Assembly: GCA_021810175.1 (NCBI GenBank)
Contig: JAJZJJ010000220.1
Location: forward strand, 1 to 5,918
DNA length: 5,918 bases
Reading direction: 5' to 3'
Origin: Acidobacteriota bacterium
GTDB taxonomy: Bacteria; Acidobacteriota; Terriglobia; Terriglobales; Acidobacteriaceae
In this document: in pieces, positions 1-5,918 of the stretch
Layout: each line of letters starts with the position of its first letter
Position numbering within the stretch: position 1 is the first letter of the stretch
Made by a program: the position numbers and the translations under genes
The notes under the pieces: generated by a model
Databases searched by the model: none
The model's input: the letters and a program-made list of their open reading frames with translations, nothing else
Told to the model about the DNA's origin: nothing

Positions 1-116
1 CGTGCCTGCCAGAAGGTTTTGCGTACTTCGTCGGGGTTCTGGCGTCCGACGTCGGACTGGAAGAGCATCTGCATGGCAAGCTCACGGGCTTTGCGGCGTT
101 TTCCGACCTGGGTCAT
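1..116 (-). CDS. nusB: Transcription antitermination factor NusB, N-terminal fragment (3' end outside window)
   Basis: NusB is an RNA-binding all-helical protein that, with NusE (S10), binds boxA RNA and supports antitermination on rRNA operons. Only 38 codons plus two bases are visible, read from ATG at 116-114 towards position 1, where the window cuts the gene. The peptide begins MTQVGKRRKARELAMQML and continues FQSDVGRQNPDEV. The basic RRKARELA..MLFQ stretch is the typical NusB N-terminus, which carries the arginine-rich RNA-binding face. The start overlaps the stop of the upstream ribH fusion gene as ATGA (113-116), so translation is probably coupled; no strong Shine-Dalgarno is visible. 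A ribH-nusB order is common in bacteria and supports the call. The rest of the protein, roughly 100 residues in a normal NusB, cannot be checked. Confidence 0.88.
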   Translation of the reverse strand, partial: MTQVGKRRKARELAMQMLFQSDVGRQNPDEVRKTFWQA

Positions 117-1021
117 GGGCGCGGTCCCGCGGTTTCGGAGGCGGATGCGATTTTACGGTGCAGGGAAACCATCTCGATGGCGGCCGCAGCAGCTTCAAAT
201 CCCTTGTTGCCGCTTTTGAGGCCGGCACGATCGAGCGCCTGTTCGAGGGAGTCGCAGGTGAGGACACCGAAGGAATGCGGAATGCCGGTTTCCTGCTGGG
301 ACTGTCCGATGCCGCGGGCCACCTCGTTGTAGATGGCTTCGTAATGGGCGGTTTCGCCGCGGAGGAGGCAGCCGAGGGTGACGACGGAATCGTATTGTCC
401 GGTTTCGGCGAGCTGGCGGGCAGCGCCGGGGATCTCCCAGGAGCCGGGGACGCGGACAATGTGGATGTCTTCGCGACGAGCGCCGCTGCGGAGAAGGGCA
501 TCGAGAGCGCCCTGGAGCAGACGGTCCGTGATGACGGCGTTCCAGCGAGCGACGACGATGGCGAAGCGCATGCCGGAGGCGCTGAGATCGCCTTCGAGCG
601 CGATGGCTTTGCCGCGCAGCGGATCCTGCCACTCCCAGAAGGCGACGGTGAAGCCGGGGATGGGCTCGACGGTGAAGAGGCGGGACTTCCAGTAGGTGTC
701 CTCGGCAGGGGAGATGCGTGTCTCTGCGGCGTCGGCTCCGGCATTCTTTTCGAGCCACTGATGCGCGACCTGGTAGACGGCGTCGAGAGCGGTGACTTCG
801 ACGAGGAGATCGGTGTTGAGAGTAGGCGGCTCGCCATCGATGAGCTCAAGGTTGCCGATGGGAGCGAGGAAGGGCCGTCCGCGGCTGGCTTTTCCGGGTG
901 CGCCTGGGTTCACATCCCAGTTGCGGCCCGGCTCGAAACCCAGCGCGGAAAAGAAGCTCACCAGCTCATCGAAGTGAGCCGCTGAGTGCACCGGGCGAAT
1001 CGTTGTGATGCCTTTGATCAT
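113..1021 (-). CDS. ribH: VOC/glyoxalase-like domain fused to 6,7-dimethyl-8-ribityllumazine synthase (RibH)
   Basis: The 302-residue product has two parts. Residues ~1-139 resemble a vicinal-oxygen-chelate (glyoxalase/bleomycin-resistance) fold: it opens MIKGITTIRPV, has FDELVSFFSALGFEPG as the usual first helix, and ends near TVAFWEWQDPL. An intact metal-ligand set is not obvious, so activity of this half is unknown. Residues ~141-302 are a complete lumazine synthase, which condenses 5-amino-6-ribitylamino-uracil with 3,4-dihydroxy-2-butanone 4-phosphate in riboflavin synthesis. Visible motifs are RFAIVVARWN (152-161), VPGSWEIP (191-198), LGCLLRGETAHYE with the expected catalytic His226, FGVLTCDSLEQALDRAG with Arg265, and GNKGFEAA. 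A normal RibH is ~155 residues. ATG at 1021 is chosen because VOC homology starts there; it has no clear Shine-Dalgarno, and the open frame extends to a TTG at 1102. No ATG or GTG sits at the domain junction, so one fused polypeptide is likely. It overlaps nusB by four bases. Confidence 0.88.
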   Translation of the reverse strand: MIKGITTIRPVHSAAHFDELVSFFSALGFEPGRNWDVNPGAPGKASRGRPFLAPIGNLELIDGEPPTLNTDLLVEVTALDAVYQVAHQWLEKNAGADAAETRISPAEDTYWKSRLFTVEPIPGFTVAFWEWQDPLRGKAIALEGDLSASGMRFAIVVARWNAVITDRLLQGALDALLRSGARREDIHIVRVPGSWEIPGAARQLAETGQYDSVVTLGCLLRGETAHYEAIYNEVARGIGQSQQETGIPHSFGVLTCDSLEQALDRAGLKSGNKGFEAAAAAIEMVSLHRKIASASETAGPRP

Positions 1022-1109
1022 GATTTGAGGGTATCCGATTTTGGGGGATTGGTGGATGCCGAAGAAGCGCCGCGGCCGTGGCATGCGGAGATGGGTGAGC
1101 AATGAAAAG

Positions 1110-1147
1110 GCGTGGAACCGTGGATCGATTGATCCCCAGTTCCACGC
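1110..1147 (-). terminator. Long 17-base-arm hairpin followed by TTTT; probable second terminator after hppA
   Basis: On the minus strand the left arm GCGTGGAACTGGGGATC faces GATCCACGGTTCCACGC across a four-base AATC loop. Sixteen of 17 arm positions pair, counting one G-T wobble; there is one G-A mismatch. The sequence after it on the minus strand is CTTTTC, giving a short U-tract. It lies 38 bases past the hppA stop and about 90 bases before the ribH start. On the plus strand it is also followed by AAAA, from the neighbouring hairpin's tail. The stem is unusually long for a simple terminator, so a palindromic extragenic repeat or a protein-binding site are alternatives. Confidence 0.55.
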
Positions 1148-1165
1148 AAAAGGAGCATGTGCTCC
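1148..1165 (-). terminator. Intrinsic terminator downstream of hppA
   Basis: The minus strand reads GGAGCACATGCTCCTTTT: a perfect five-base GC-rich stem (GGAGC/GCTCC) with an ACAT loop, followed directly by TTTT. It begins about 20 bases after the hppA stop codon (1187-1185), a normal distance for a Rho-independent terminator. The stem and U-tract are short, and a second, longer hairpin follows immediately, so the two may act as a tandem terminator. Confidence 0.6.
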
Positions 1166-1184
1166 GTGAAGGCTGTTTGAACGA

Positions 1185-3863
1185 CTAGCGGTGCGCGTGG
1201 TTGGCTGAACCGGCAGCCGTCAGTTCGAAGTCGCTTTCCTGCGGAAAGGTGTTATGCGGCGCGCTGTCCTGAAAGTCGGTGGGTTCACCGCTGTGGATGC
1301 GCATGCTGTAGAAGGAGCGATATACGAAGATCAGGGAGACCAGGAAGAATACTCCGGCCAGCACATGAGTCAGGACGGGGTTGGTGCTGGAGATCTTGAC
1401 GGCCAGTTCGACGGCGAGGAGGCCGAAGAGCGTGGTGAACTTGATGACCGGGTTGAGGGCAACGGCAGCGGTGTCCTTGAAGGGGTCGCCGACCAGGTCG
1501 CCGACGACGGTGGCCTCATGGAGAGGAGTTCCTTTTTCGTGGAGGTCGACTTCGACGATCTTTTTAGCGTTGTCCCAGGCGCCCCCGGCGTCCGCGAGGA
1601 AGATGGCGGCATAGAGACCGAAGGCGGCGATGGAGATCAGATAGCCGATGAAGAAGAAGGGATCGAGGAAAGCGAAGGCCAGCGCGGCAAAGAAGAGCGA
1701 GATGAAGATGGTGAGCATTCCGCTCTGAGCGTAGCGGGTGCAGATGCCGACGACCTTCTTGCTGTCCTCGGTGGAGGCTTTGTCGGCGCCCTCGATGTGG
1801 ATGTTTCTTTTGATGAATTCGACGGCACGGTAGGCGCCGGTGGTGACGGCCTGGGTGGAAGCGCCGGTGAACCAATAGATGACAGCTCCGCCGGTGATGA
1901 GCCCGAGCAGGAAGGGAGCGTGGAGGAGGGAGAGCTTGGAGACGTTGGTGGTGAGGGAATTGGTGAGCGCCATGATGGTGGCGAAGATCAAAGTGGTGGC
2001 GCCGACGACAGCGGTGCCGATGAGCACGGGTTTGGCGCTGGCCTTGAAGGTGTTGCCCGCGCCGTCAGCGGCTTCGAGCATCTTTTTGGCGCTTTCGAAG
2101 TCGACGCTGACGCCGTACTGGCGTTTCACCTCGTCACGAACGCCGGGCTGCGTCTCGATGAGGGAGAGCTCGTAGATGGACTGCGCGTTGTCGGTGACAG
2201 GGCCAAAGGAATCGACCGCGATGGTGACGGGCCCCATTCCGAGGAAGCCGAAGGCGACCAGTCCAAAGGCGAACATGGGGGCGGCGAGGATGACGTTGTC
2301 GAATCCGAAGGTGCTGACGCCATATCCGAGGGCCATGAGGGCGATGACGGCGAGGCCCAGGTAGTAGGAGGAGTAGTTGCCGGAGACGAAGCCGGAAAGG
2401 AGGCCGAGCGCGGCACCGCCCTCTCTGGCCGAGGCGACGACTTCCTGCACGTGGCGGGCCCTGGTGGAGGTGAATACCTTGACCAGCTCGGGAATGAGCG
2501 CTCCGGCGATGGTTCCGCAAGAGGTGATGGTGGCAAGTTTCCACCAGAGGGTTGGATCTCCGCCGAGACTGGACAGGAGGGCCCAGGTGACCGGATAGGT
2601 GATGGCGATGGTCACGGCGCAGGTAATCCAGACGAGCGATGTGAGCGGGGCCTCGAAGTTCATTTCTTTGGCGCGGCTGTATTTCGCGCGGGCGAGCATT
2701 CCGTTGATGTAATAGCCTCCAACGGCGGCCACGAGCATGGCCACGCGCACGGCGAAGAGCCAGACGAGAAGCTGGACGGCAGTGACCGCGCCCCTGGCGC
2801 CGAGCATGATGAAGGCGATGAGCGCGACCTGGACAACGCCGTAGGTCTCAAAGCCATCGGCGGTGGGGCCGACGGAGTCGCCGGCATTGTCGCCGGTGCA
2901 GTCGGCGATGACACCGGGGTTGCGGGCATCGTCTTCCTTGACGTGGAAGACGATTTTCATGAGGTCGGCGCCGATGTCGGCAATTTTGGTGAAGATGCCG
3001 CCGGCCAGGCGGAGAGTGGCGGCGCCGAGGGACTCGCCGATGGCGAATCCGATGAAGCACGGCCCGGCGTAGTCGCCGGGAACGAAGAGGATGATGACGA
3101 ACATCATCAGCAGCTCAATGGAGATGAGCATCATGCCAATGCTCATACCGGCCTTGAGGGGAACGCTGAAGGTGCGATAGGGATTGCCGCCGAGGGAGGC
3201 CCATGCGGAGCGCGAGTTGGCGAGGGTATTTACGCGGATGCCGAACCACGCGACGAAATAGCTGCCGGCCATGCCGAGCACGCTGAAGGTGAGGATGATG
3301 GCCACGCGCAGGGCGCTGAAGTGAAGCAGGAGTGCGAAGTAGGCCAGGATGACGACGGCGATGAAGGACCAGAGAAGGAGCAGGAATTTGCCCTGATTGA
3401 TGAGGTAGGTCTTGGAGGTTTCCCAGATCAGCTCCGAGACTTCCTTCATGGAGCGGTGGGCGGGCAGGACCTTGAGATGGGAATACATGAAGAGGCCGAA
3501 GACCATGCCCATGATGCAGAACAGCGGTCCGAAGAGAAGCAGATGATGGCCGTTGAGACCGAAGAAGGTCACCTGGGTCATGTCCGGCAGCTTGAGACTG
3601 GCTTCGCTGCCAGCGGGTTCCGCCATAGCCATGCCTGGAGCGAGAAGGAGCAGCATGGCCGCGATGCCGGAATATTTTGTCCAGCGGCGGGAAGAGAGAT
3701 TCCGGATACGGCTGCCGACGGAGTGGCGGTTTTGGACAGCGATGGGCTGCAGGGCAGACGAGCCGGATTTTGCACCGGACACCTGCCTGGTGAAGAACCA
3801 GGCGACAGCGAGCGACAGAGCGCTCACTGGAAGAAGGAACGAAATCCAGACTGTGACCGGCAC
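1185..3863 (-). CDS. hppA: Membrane-bound ion-translocating pyrophosphatase, divergent HppA type
   Basis: This is an integral membrane pump that hydrolyses cytoplasmic pyrophosphate and moves H+ (or Na+) outward. From the chosen GTG start it has 892 residues, longer than the usual ~650-800, with many hydrophobic helices. Family hallmarks are GGIFTKIADIGADL (~288-301), the aspartates of IADCTGDNAGD (~319-329) followed by DGFETY, DSFGPVTDNA (~551-560), GNTFKAS (~603-609), DAGGAWDNAKK (758-768) and GDLVGDPFKDT (788-798). Lys607 lies where K+-independent enzymes carry lysine and K+-dependent ones alanine. Oddities are a changed GKVE catalytic segment, a ~19-residue insertion before GNT, a ~40-residue hydrophilic C-terminal tail, and an N-terminal extension with one helix (~5-26) plus a signal-peptide-like helix ending AMA-EP (~residue 81). 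GTG at 3863 is chosen because GGGGAGG precedes it. ATG at 3944 (27 codons longer) lacks such a site, and the frame stays open to ATG 4103 inside lutC. Whether H+ or Na+ is pumped cannot be decided by eye. Confidence 0.93.
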   Translation of the reverse strand: MPVTVWISFLLPVSALSLAVAWFFTRQVSGAKSGSSALQPIAVQNRHSVGSRIRNLSSRRWTKYSGIAAMLLLLAPGMAMAEPAGSEASLKLPDMTQVTFFGLNGHHLLLFGPLFCIMGMVFGLFMYSHLKVLPAHRSMKEVSELIWETSKTYLINQGKFLLLLWSFIAVVILAYFALLLHFSALRVAIILTFSVLGMAGSYFVAWFGIRVNTLANSRSAWASLGGNPYRTFSVPLKAGMSIGMMLISIELLMMFVIILFVPGDYAGPCFIGFAIGESLGAATLRLAGGIFTKIADIGADLMKIVFHVKEDDARNPGVIADCTGDNAGDSVGPTADGFETYGVVQVALIAFIMLGARGAVTAVQLLVWLFAVRVAMLVAAVGGYYINGMLARAKYSRAKEMNFEAPLTSLVWITCAVTIAITYPVTWALLSSLGGDPTLWWKLATITSCGTIAGALIPELVKVFTSTRARHVQEVVASAREGGAALGLLSGFVSGNYSSYYLGLAVIALMALGYGVSTFGFDNVILAAPMFAFGLVAFGFLGMGPVTIAVDSFGPVTDNAQSIYELSLIETQPGVRDEVKRQYGVSVDFESAKKMLEAADGAGNTFKASAKPVLIGTAVVGATTLIFATIMALTNSLTTNVSKLSLLHAPFLLGLITGGAVIYWFTGASTQAVTTGAYRAVEFIKRNIHIEGADKASTEDSKKVVGICTRYAQSGMLTIFISLFFAALAFAFLDPFFFIGYLISIAAFGLYAAIFLADAGGAWDNAKKIVEVDLHEKGTPLHEATVVGDLVGDPFKDTAAVALNPVIKFTTLFGLLAVELAVKISSTNPVLTHVLAGVFFLVSLIFVYRSFYSMRIHSGEPTDFQDSAPHNTFPQESDFELTAAGSANHAHR

Positions 3864-4065
3864 AAAGCCTCCCCGACAGCTTGTTTCGCTCTCCGGGACG
3901 CCCCCTGCCGGCTCTGCGCCCAATCCACGGGAACACTGGAACATAGCAGAGAGATAGAGTGCGCGATGTGACGGCAGACACAGGAGTGCCGCGTGGAAGA
4001 GACTGGATGGGGCGCGGAATCCAAATTGGGACGCGGTTCCGTTCCGGAATGCGGGACGGAGGGAT
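3864..4065. other. lutC-hppA intergenic region without a clear gene
   Basis: This ~200-base stretch separates the lutC stop from the preferred hppA start. The hppA frame stays open right through it, so part of it could be coding if an upstream start is used. I see no GC-rich hairpin with a U-tract after lutC, only the small palindromes TTCCGGAA and CCAAATTGG. A TGCTATGTT stretch at 3940-3948 on the minus strand resembles an extended -10 element but has no recognisable -35. Whether hppA is transcribed with lut or from its own promoter is therefore open. Confidence 0.5.
3868..3874 (-). promoter_or_regulatory. Ribosome binding site supporting the hppA GTG start
   Basis: The minus strand reads GGGGAGG CTTT GTG, a near-ideal Shine-Dalgarno sequence four bases before GTG 3863. 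The spacing is slightly short. None of the other candidate starts I inspected (ATG 4103, ATG 3944, GTG 3782) has a comparable, properly spaced motif, so this site decides the start called here. Confidence 0.55.
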
Positions 4066-4704
4066 TCAGCGCACCAGGGCAACATCCAGAAAACGCGGGC
4101 CATGGACGCCGCGGATGCGGGTCATCTCGATGTCGGCAGTGGCGGAGGGTCCGGAGATGAACGTGATTGGCATGGTGGAAAAGGGTGCGAGGCGGTCAAA
4201 GGCTTCGGGTACGGTTTCGACGACCTGCTCGGCGCGCACGATGCAGAGATGTCGATCGGGAAGGAGGGTGAGACGCCGCGCGCCTTCGCCGGGCCCGTGG
4301 GTGAGGACGATGCTGCCGGTGGCGGCGATGGCAACGGTACAGCGGGTGAGTATGCCGTCGCAGTCGTTGAGGTCGGCGCGGTCCGCATCGCGCTCGGGGA
4401 GGAATCTGAAATCGGGCGGCAGCAGCTCGGGCGGAAGGCCGTCGGCGGAGATCACTTTGCGCTGGCCATTGGCGCGCAGAATTGCGGCGATGGCTGAGCT
4501 GAGAGAAGCGGTGCCGGTTTCGACCACGTTGGCGTCGTAGTCGCGGAGGCGCTCGACGAAGAGCCGCAGGCGGGAGTCAGGATCGAGGCTGCCGGTGCGG
4601 AGATAGGTGCGCTGGATCGCCTCGCGCTCACGCTGGGCGTCGCCGGAGGCGGGGCCGATGGAGTTGCGAATGCGTGAGAGGATCGCCTCGCGCGTGTCAG
4701 TCAT
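4066..4704 (-). CDS. lutC: LUD-domain lactate utilization protein C
   Basis: The 212-residue product is a LutC/YkgG-type LUD (DUF162) protein, one of three subunits of the LutABC complex needed for growth on L-lactate through oxidation to pyruvate; its exact biochemical role is not settled. The N-terminus MTDTREAILSRIRNSIG matches the family's short opening helix. The LUD core follows, with GILTRCTVAIAATGSIVL (~138-155), a downstream R..TLLPDRHLCIVRAEQVVE segment, and a closing ISGPSATADIEMTRIRGVHGP segment typical of LutC. Length is normal. The ATG at 4704 overlaps the lutB stop by eight bases in another frame and is preceded by AGAGG at six bases, indicating translational coupling with lutB. 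It is followed by ~200 bases and then hppA, which is not a usual lut partner. Confidence 0.9.
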   Translation of the reverse strand: MTDTREAILSRIRNSIGPASGDAQREREAIQRTYLRTGSLDPDSRLRLFVERLRDYDANVVETGTASLSSAIAAILRANGQRKVISADGLPPELLPPDFRFLPERDADRADLNDCDGILTRCTVAIAATGSIVLTHGPGEGARRLTLLPDRHLCIVRAEQVVETVPEAFDRLAPFSTMPITFISGPSATADIEMTRIRGVHGPRFLDVALVR

Positions 4705-5918
4705 GGGGGGCCTCTGCTTTTCGTGGGGAGAGTTGCGCGTCAGTCCGAGGGCCGCGCTGCTTCCACCATTCGCGGAAGGTCTGTTGCGGAAGGGCGCGCA
4801 GGTCGCGGACTTTGGTCCAGTTGCCGAGCATGCCGGGGAGGTTGCGCATCCATCCGTCGCGTTCCATGGGCCACTGGCCGATGCGGGCGAGGCGCTGCGC
4901 GGCCTCGTAGCGGGTGCGGCTGGTGAAGACGGCGGCGATGGTTTTCATGGCGAGGGATTCAGGGTCGAGGGCCGGTTTCTGCTCGCGCACGACGCGTCCG
5001 CGCAGGTGGATGAGGACTTCGGGGATGTTGATTTTGACGGGGCAGACTTCATAGCAGGCGCCGCAGAGCGAGGAGGCGTAGGGGAGAGACTGGGCGTGGC
5101 GCATTTCGAGCAGCTGCGGAGTGAGGATGGCTCCGATGGGGCCCGAATAGCTGGAGCCGTAGGCCAGGCCGCTGGTCTGGCGGTAGACGGGGCAGGTGTT
5201 GAGGCAGGCGGCGCAGCGGATGCAGTGCAGGGTTTCGCGGGCGTCGGGATCGGCGAGGACGCCGGTGCGGCCGTTGTCCATCAGGACGATGTGAAAGTGT
5301 CGCGGGCCGTCGCCGGGATGGACTCCGGTCCAGAGGGAATTGTAGGGGTTCATGCGCTCGCCGGTGGCGGAACGCGGCAGCAGCTGGAGGAAGACCTCCA
5401 GGTCCTGGAAGGTGGGGACAATTTTCTCGATGCCGGCGAGGGAGATGAGCACGCTGGGGAGGGTGAGGCACATGCGGCCGTTGCCTTCCGATTCGACGAT
5501 GCAGACGCCGCCCGTTTCGGCGACGAGGAAGTTAGCGCCGCAGACGCCGATGTTTACGTGCATGAATTTTTTGCGCAGGTAGGTGCGCGCGGCGGCAGTG
5601 AGATCCTCGGGACGGTCGCCGAGATCGGGCAGATTCATCTTCTCGCGGAAGATTTCGCGCACCTGGGTGCGATTTTTGTGGAGCGCGGGGACGACGATGT
5701 GCGAGGGCTTGTCGTGACCAAGCTGAATGATGAGTTCGGCCAGGTCGGTCTCGTGCGCGCGGATGCCTTCCTGGGCGAGCGCCTCGTTGAGGCGCGTCTC
5801 GTCAGAGGTCATGGTCTTGATCTTGATGACCTCCTGGCCGCCGTAGTGGCGCACGAGTCCGGCGACGATGCGGTTGGCTTCGTCGGCGTCGGCGGCCCAG
5901 TGGACGTGTCCGCCGGCG
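4697..5918 (-). CDS. lutB: Lactate utilization iron-sulfur protein B (5' end outside window)
   Basis: LutB is the [4Fe-4S] subunit of the LutABC L-lactate oxidation system, presumably passing electrons from the LutA side onward. The frame is open to the window edge: before the apparent GTG at 5854 it already reads GGHVHWAADADEANRIV, a recognisable LutB N-terminal segment, so the true start is beyond 5918. About 406 residues are visible, probably lacking some 60-70 of a usual ~470. An N-terminal LUD-like region includes SHIVVPALHKNR and NIGVCGANFLVAETGG. A first cluster motif CIRCAACLNTCP (C-x2-C-x2-C-x3-C) lies at 5224-5192 and a second CGACYEVCPVKI (C-x2-C-x3-C) at 5065-5030. The tail REWWKQRGP fits the LutB C-terminal domain (DUF3390). 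All expected cysteines are present. It overlaps lutC by eight bases; lutA would be expected upstream. Confidence 0.93.
   Translation of the reverse strand, partial: AGGHVHWAADADEANRIVAGLVRHYGGQEVIKIKTMTSDETRLNEALAQEGIRAHETDLAELIIQLGHDKPSHIVVPALHKNRTQVREIFREKMNLPDLGDRPEDLTAAARTYLRKKFMHVNIGVCGANFLVAETGGVCIVESEGNGRMCLTLPSVLISLAGIEKIVPTFQDLEVFLQLLPRSATGERMNPYNSLWTGVHPGDGPRHFHIVLMDNGRTGVLADPDARETLHCIRCAACLNTCPVYRQTSGLAYGSSYSGPIGAILTPQLLEMRHAQSLPYASSLCGACYEVCPVKINIPEVLIHLRGRVVREQKPALDPESLAMKTIAAVFTSRTRYEAAQRLARIGQWPMERDGWMRNLPGMLGNWTKVRDLRALPQQTFREWWKQRGPRTDAQLSPRKAEAPHD
4711..4715 (-). promoter_or_regulatory. Ribosome binding site of lutC inside the lutB 3' end
   Basis: The minus strand reads AGAGG CCCCCC ATG, giving a partial Shine-Dalgarno at six-base spacing within the last codons of lutB. 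It supports ATG 4704 as the lutC start. Confidence 0.45.

Noticed and set aside
2..985. A 327-codon plus-strand open frame opposite ribH and nusB
   Set aside because: Low-complexity Gly/Asp/Glu/Ala translation with no recognisable family; the opposite strand encodes RibH and NusB.
1028..1036. ATACCC as a -10 element for a leaderless ribH transcript
   Set aside because: Weak match to a -10 and no -35 partner; the position just upstream of ATG 1021 is suggestive only.
1022..1102. A 27-codon N-terminal extension of the VOC-RibH protein from TTG 1102
   Set aside because: The extra residues are Arg/Pro-rich, have no Shine-Dalgarno and precede the natural start of VOC homology at MIKG. The frame is open simply because the region lacks stops.
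3940..3948. TGCTATGTT as an extended -10 promoter for hppA
   Set aside because: Only four of six -10 positions match and no -35 element lies at the right distance, so it is mentioned in the gap entry but not called.
1254..3971. A 905-codon open frame on the plus strand, antisense to hppA
   Set aside because: Its product is dominated by Gly, Glu, Asp and Ala with no domain or motif, as expected for the complement of a GC-rich membrane protein gene. The minus strand frame has clear family motifs throughout.
4021..4060. TTCCGGAA and CCAAATTGG palindromes as a lutC terminator or operator
   Set aside because: Short, without U-tract, and at a length expected by chance.
3959..4540. A 193-codon plus-strand frame opposite lutC and the lutC-hppA gap
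   Set aside because: Arg/Ser/Gly-rich composition with no motif; the overlapping minus strand LutC is unambiguous.
4697..5854. lutB starting at GTG 5854
   Set aside because: The frame upstream of 5854 already encodes recognisable LutB sequence to the window edge, so this GTG is an internal valine codon.

Overview
This is a GC-rich, gene-dense bacterial fragment in which every supported gene lies on the minus strand. Reading in the direction of transcription (from high to low coordinates) it holds lutB (5' end outside the window), lutC, hppA, a VOC-domain/lumazine synthase (ribH) fusion gene, and the first 38 codons of nusB. I see no RNA gene, mobile element, CRISPR array, origin or attachment site. 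The gene set and protein style are compatible with an acidobacterium (Terriglobales-like), but that placement is an inference from general familiarity, not something the bases prove.

Region 5918-4066: lutB and lutC form an operon with an 8-base overlap. They encode the iron-sulfur and LUD subunits of the LutABC-type L-lactate oxidation complex. lutA is expected just upstream, outside the window. Region 4065-3864 is a ~200-base gap with no convincing terminator or promoter. It contains the ribosome binding site that suggests a GTG start for hppA.

Region 3863-1185: hppA encodes a membrane-integral, ion-pumping pyrophosphatase of an evidently divergent type. It keeps the core aspartates and the C-terminal GGAWDNAKK and GDPFKDT motifs. 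It differs in the catalytic loop, has an insertion before the GNT motif, carries a lysine at the position linked to K+ independence, and has an unusual N-terminal extension with a signal-peptide-like helix. Two hairpins, each followed by TTTT on the minus strand, lie just after its stop. The second is a 38-base near-perfect palindrome.

Region 1021-1: a gene that appears to fuse an N-terminal glyoxalase/VOC-like domain to a complete riboflavin-pathway lumazine synthase. It overlaps nusB by ATGA. The ribH-nusB pairing is common in bacteria, but the VOC fusion is not the usual architecture and is the most interesting protein-level feature here. Functionally the window is housekeeping and energy metabolism: lactate oxidation, pyrophosphate-driven ion pumping, riboflavin synthesis and transcription antitermination. 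I found no convincing defence, mobile or otherwise wholly new system.
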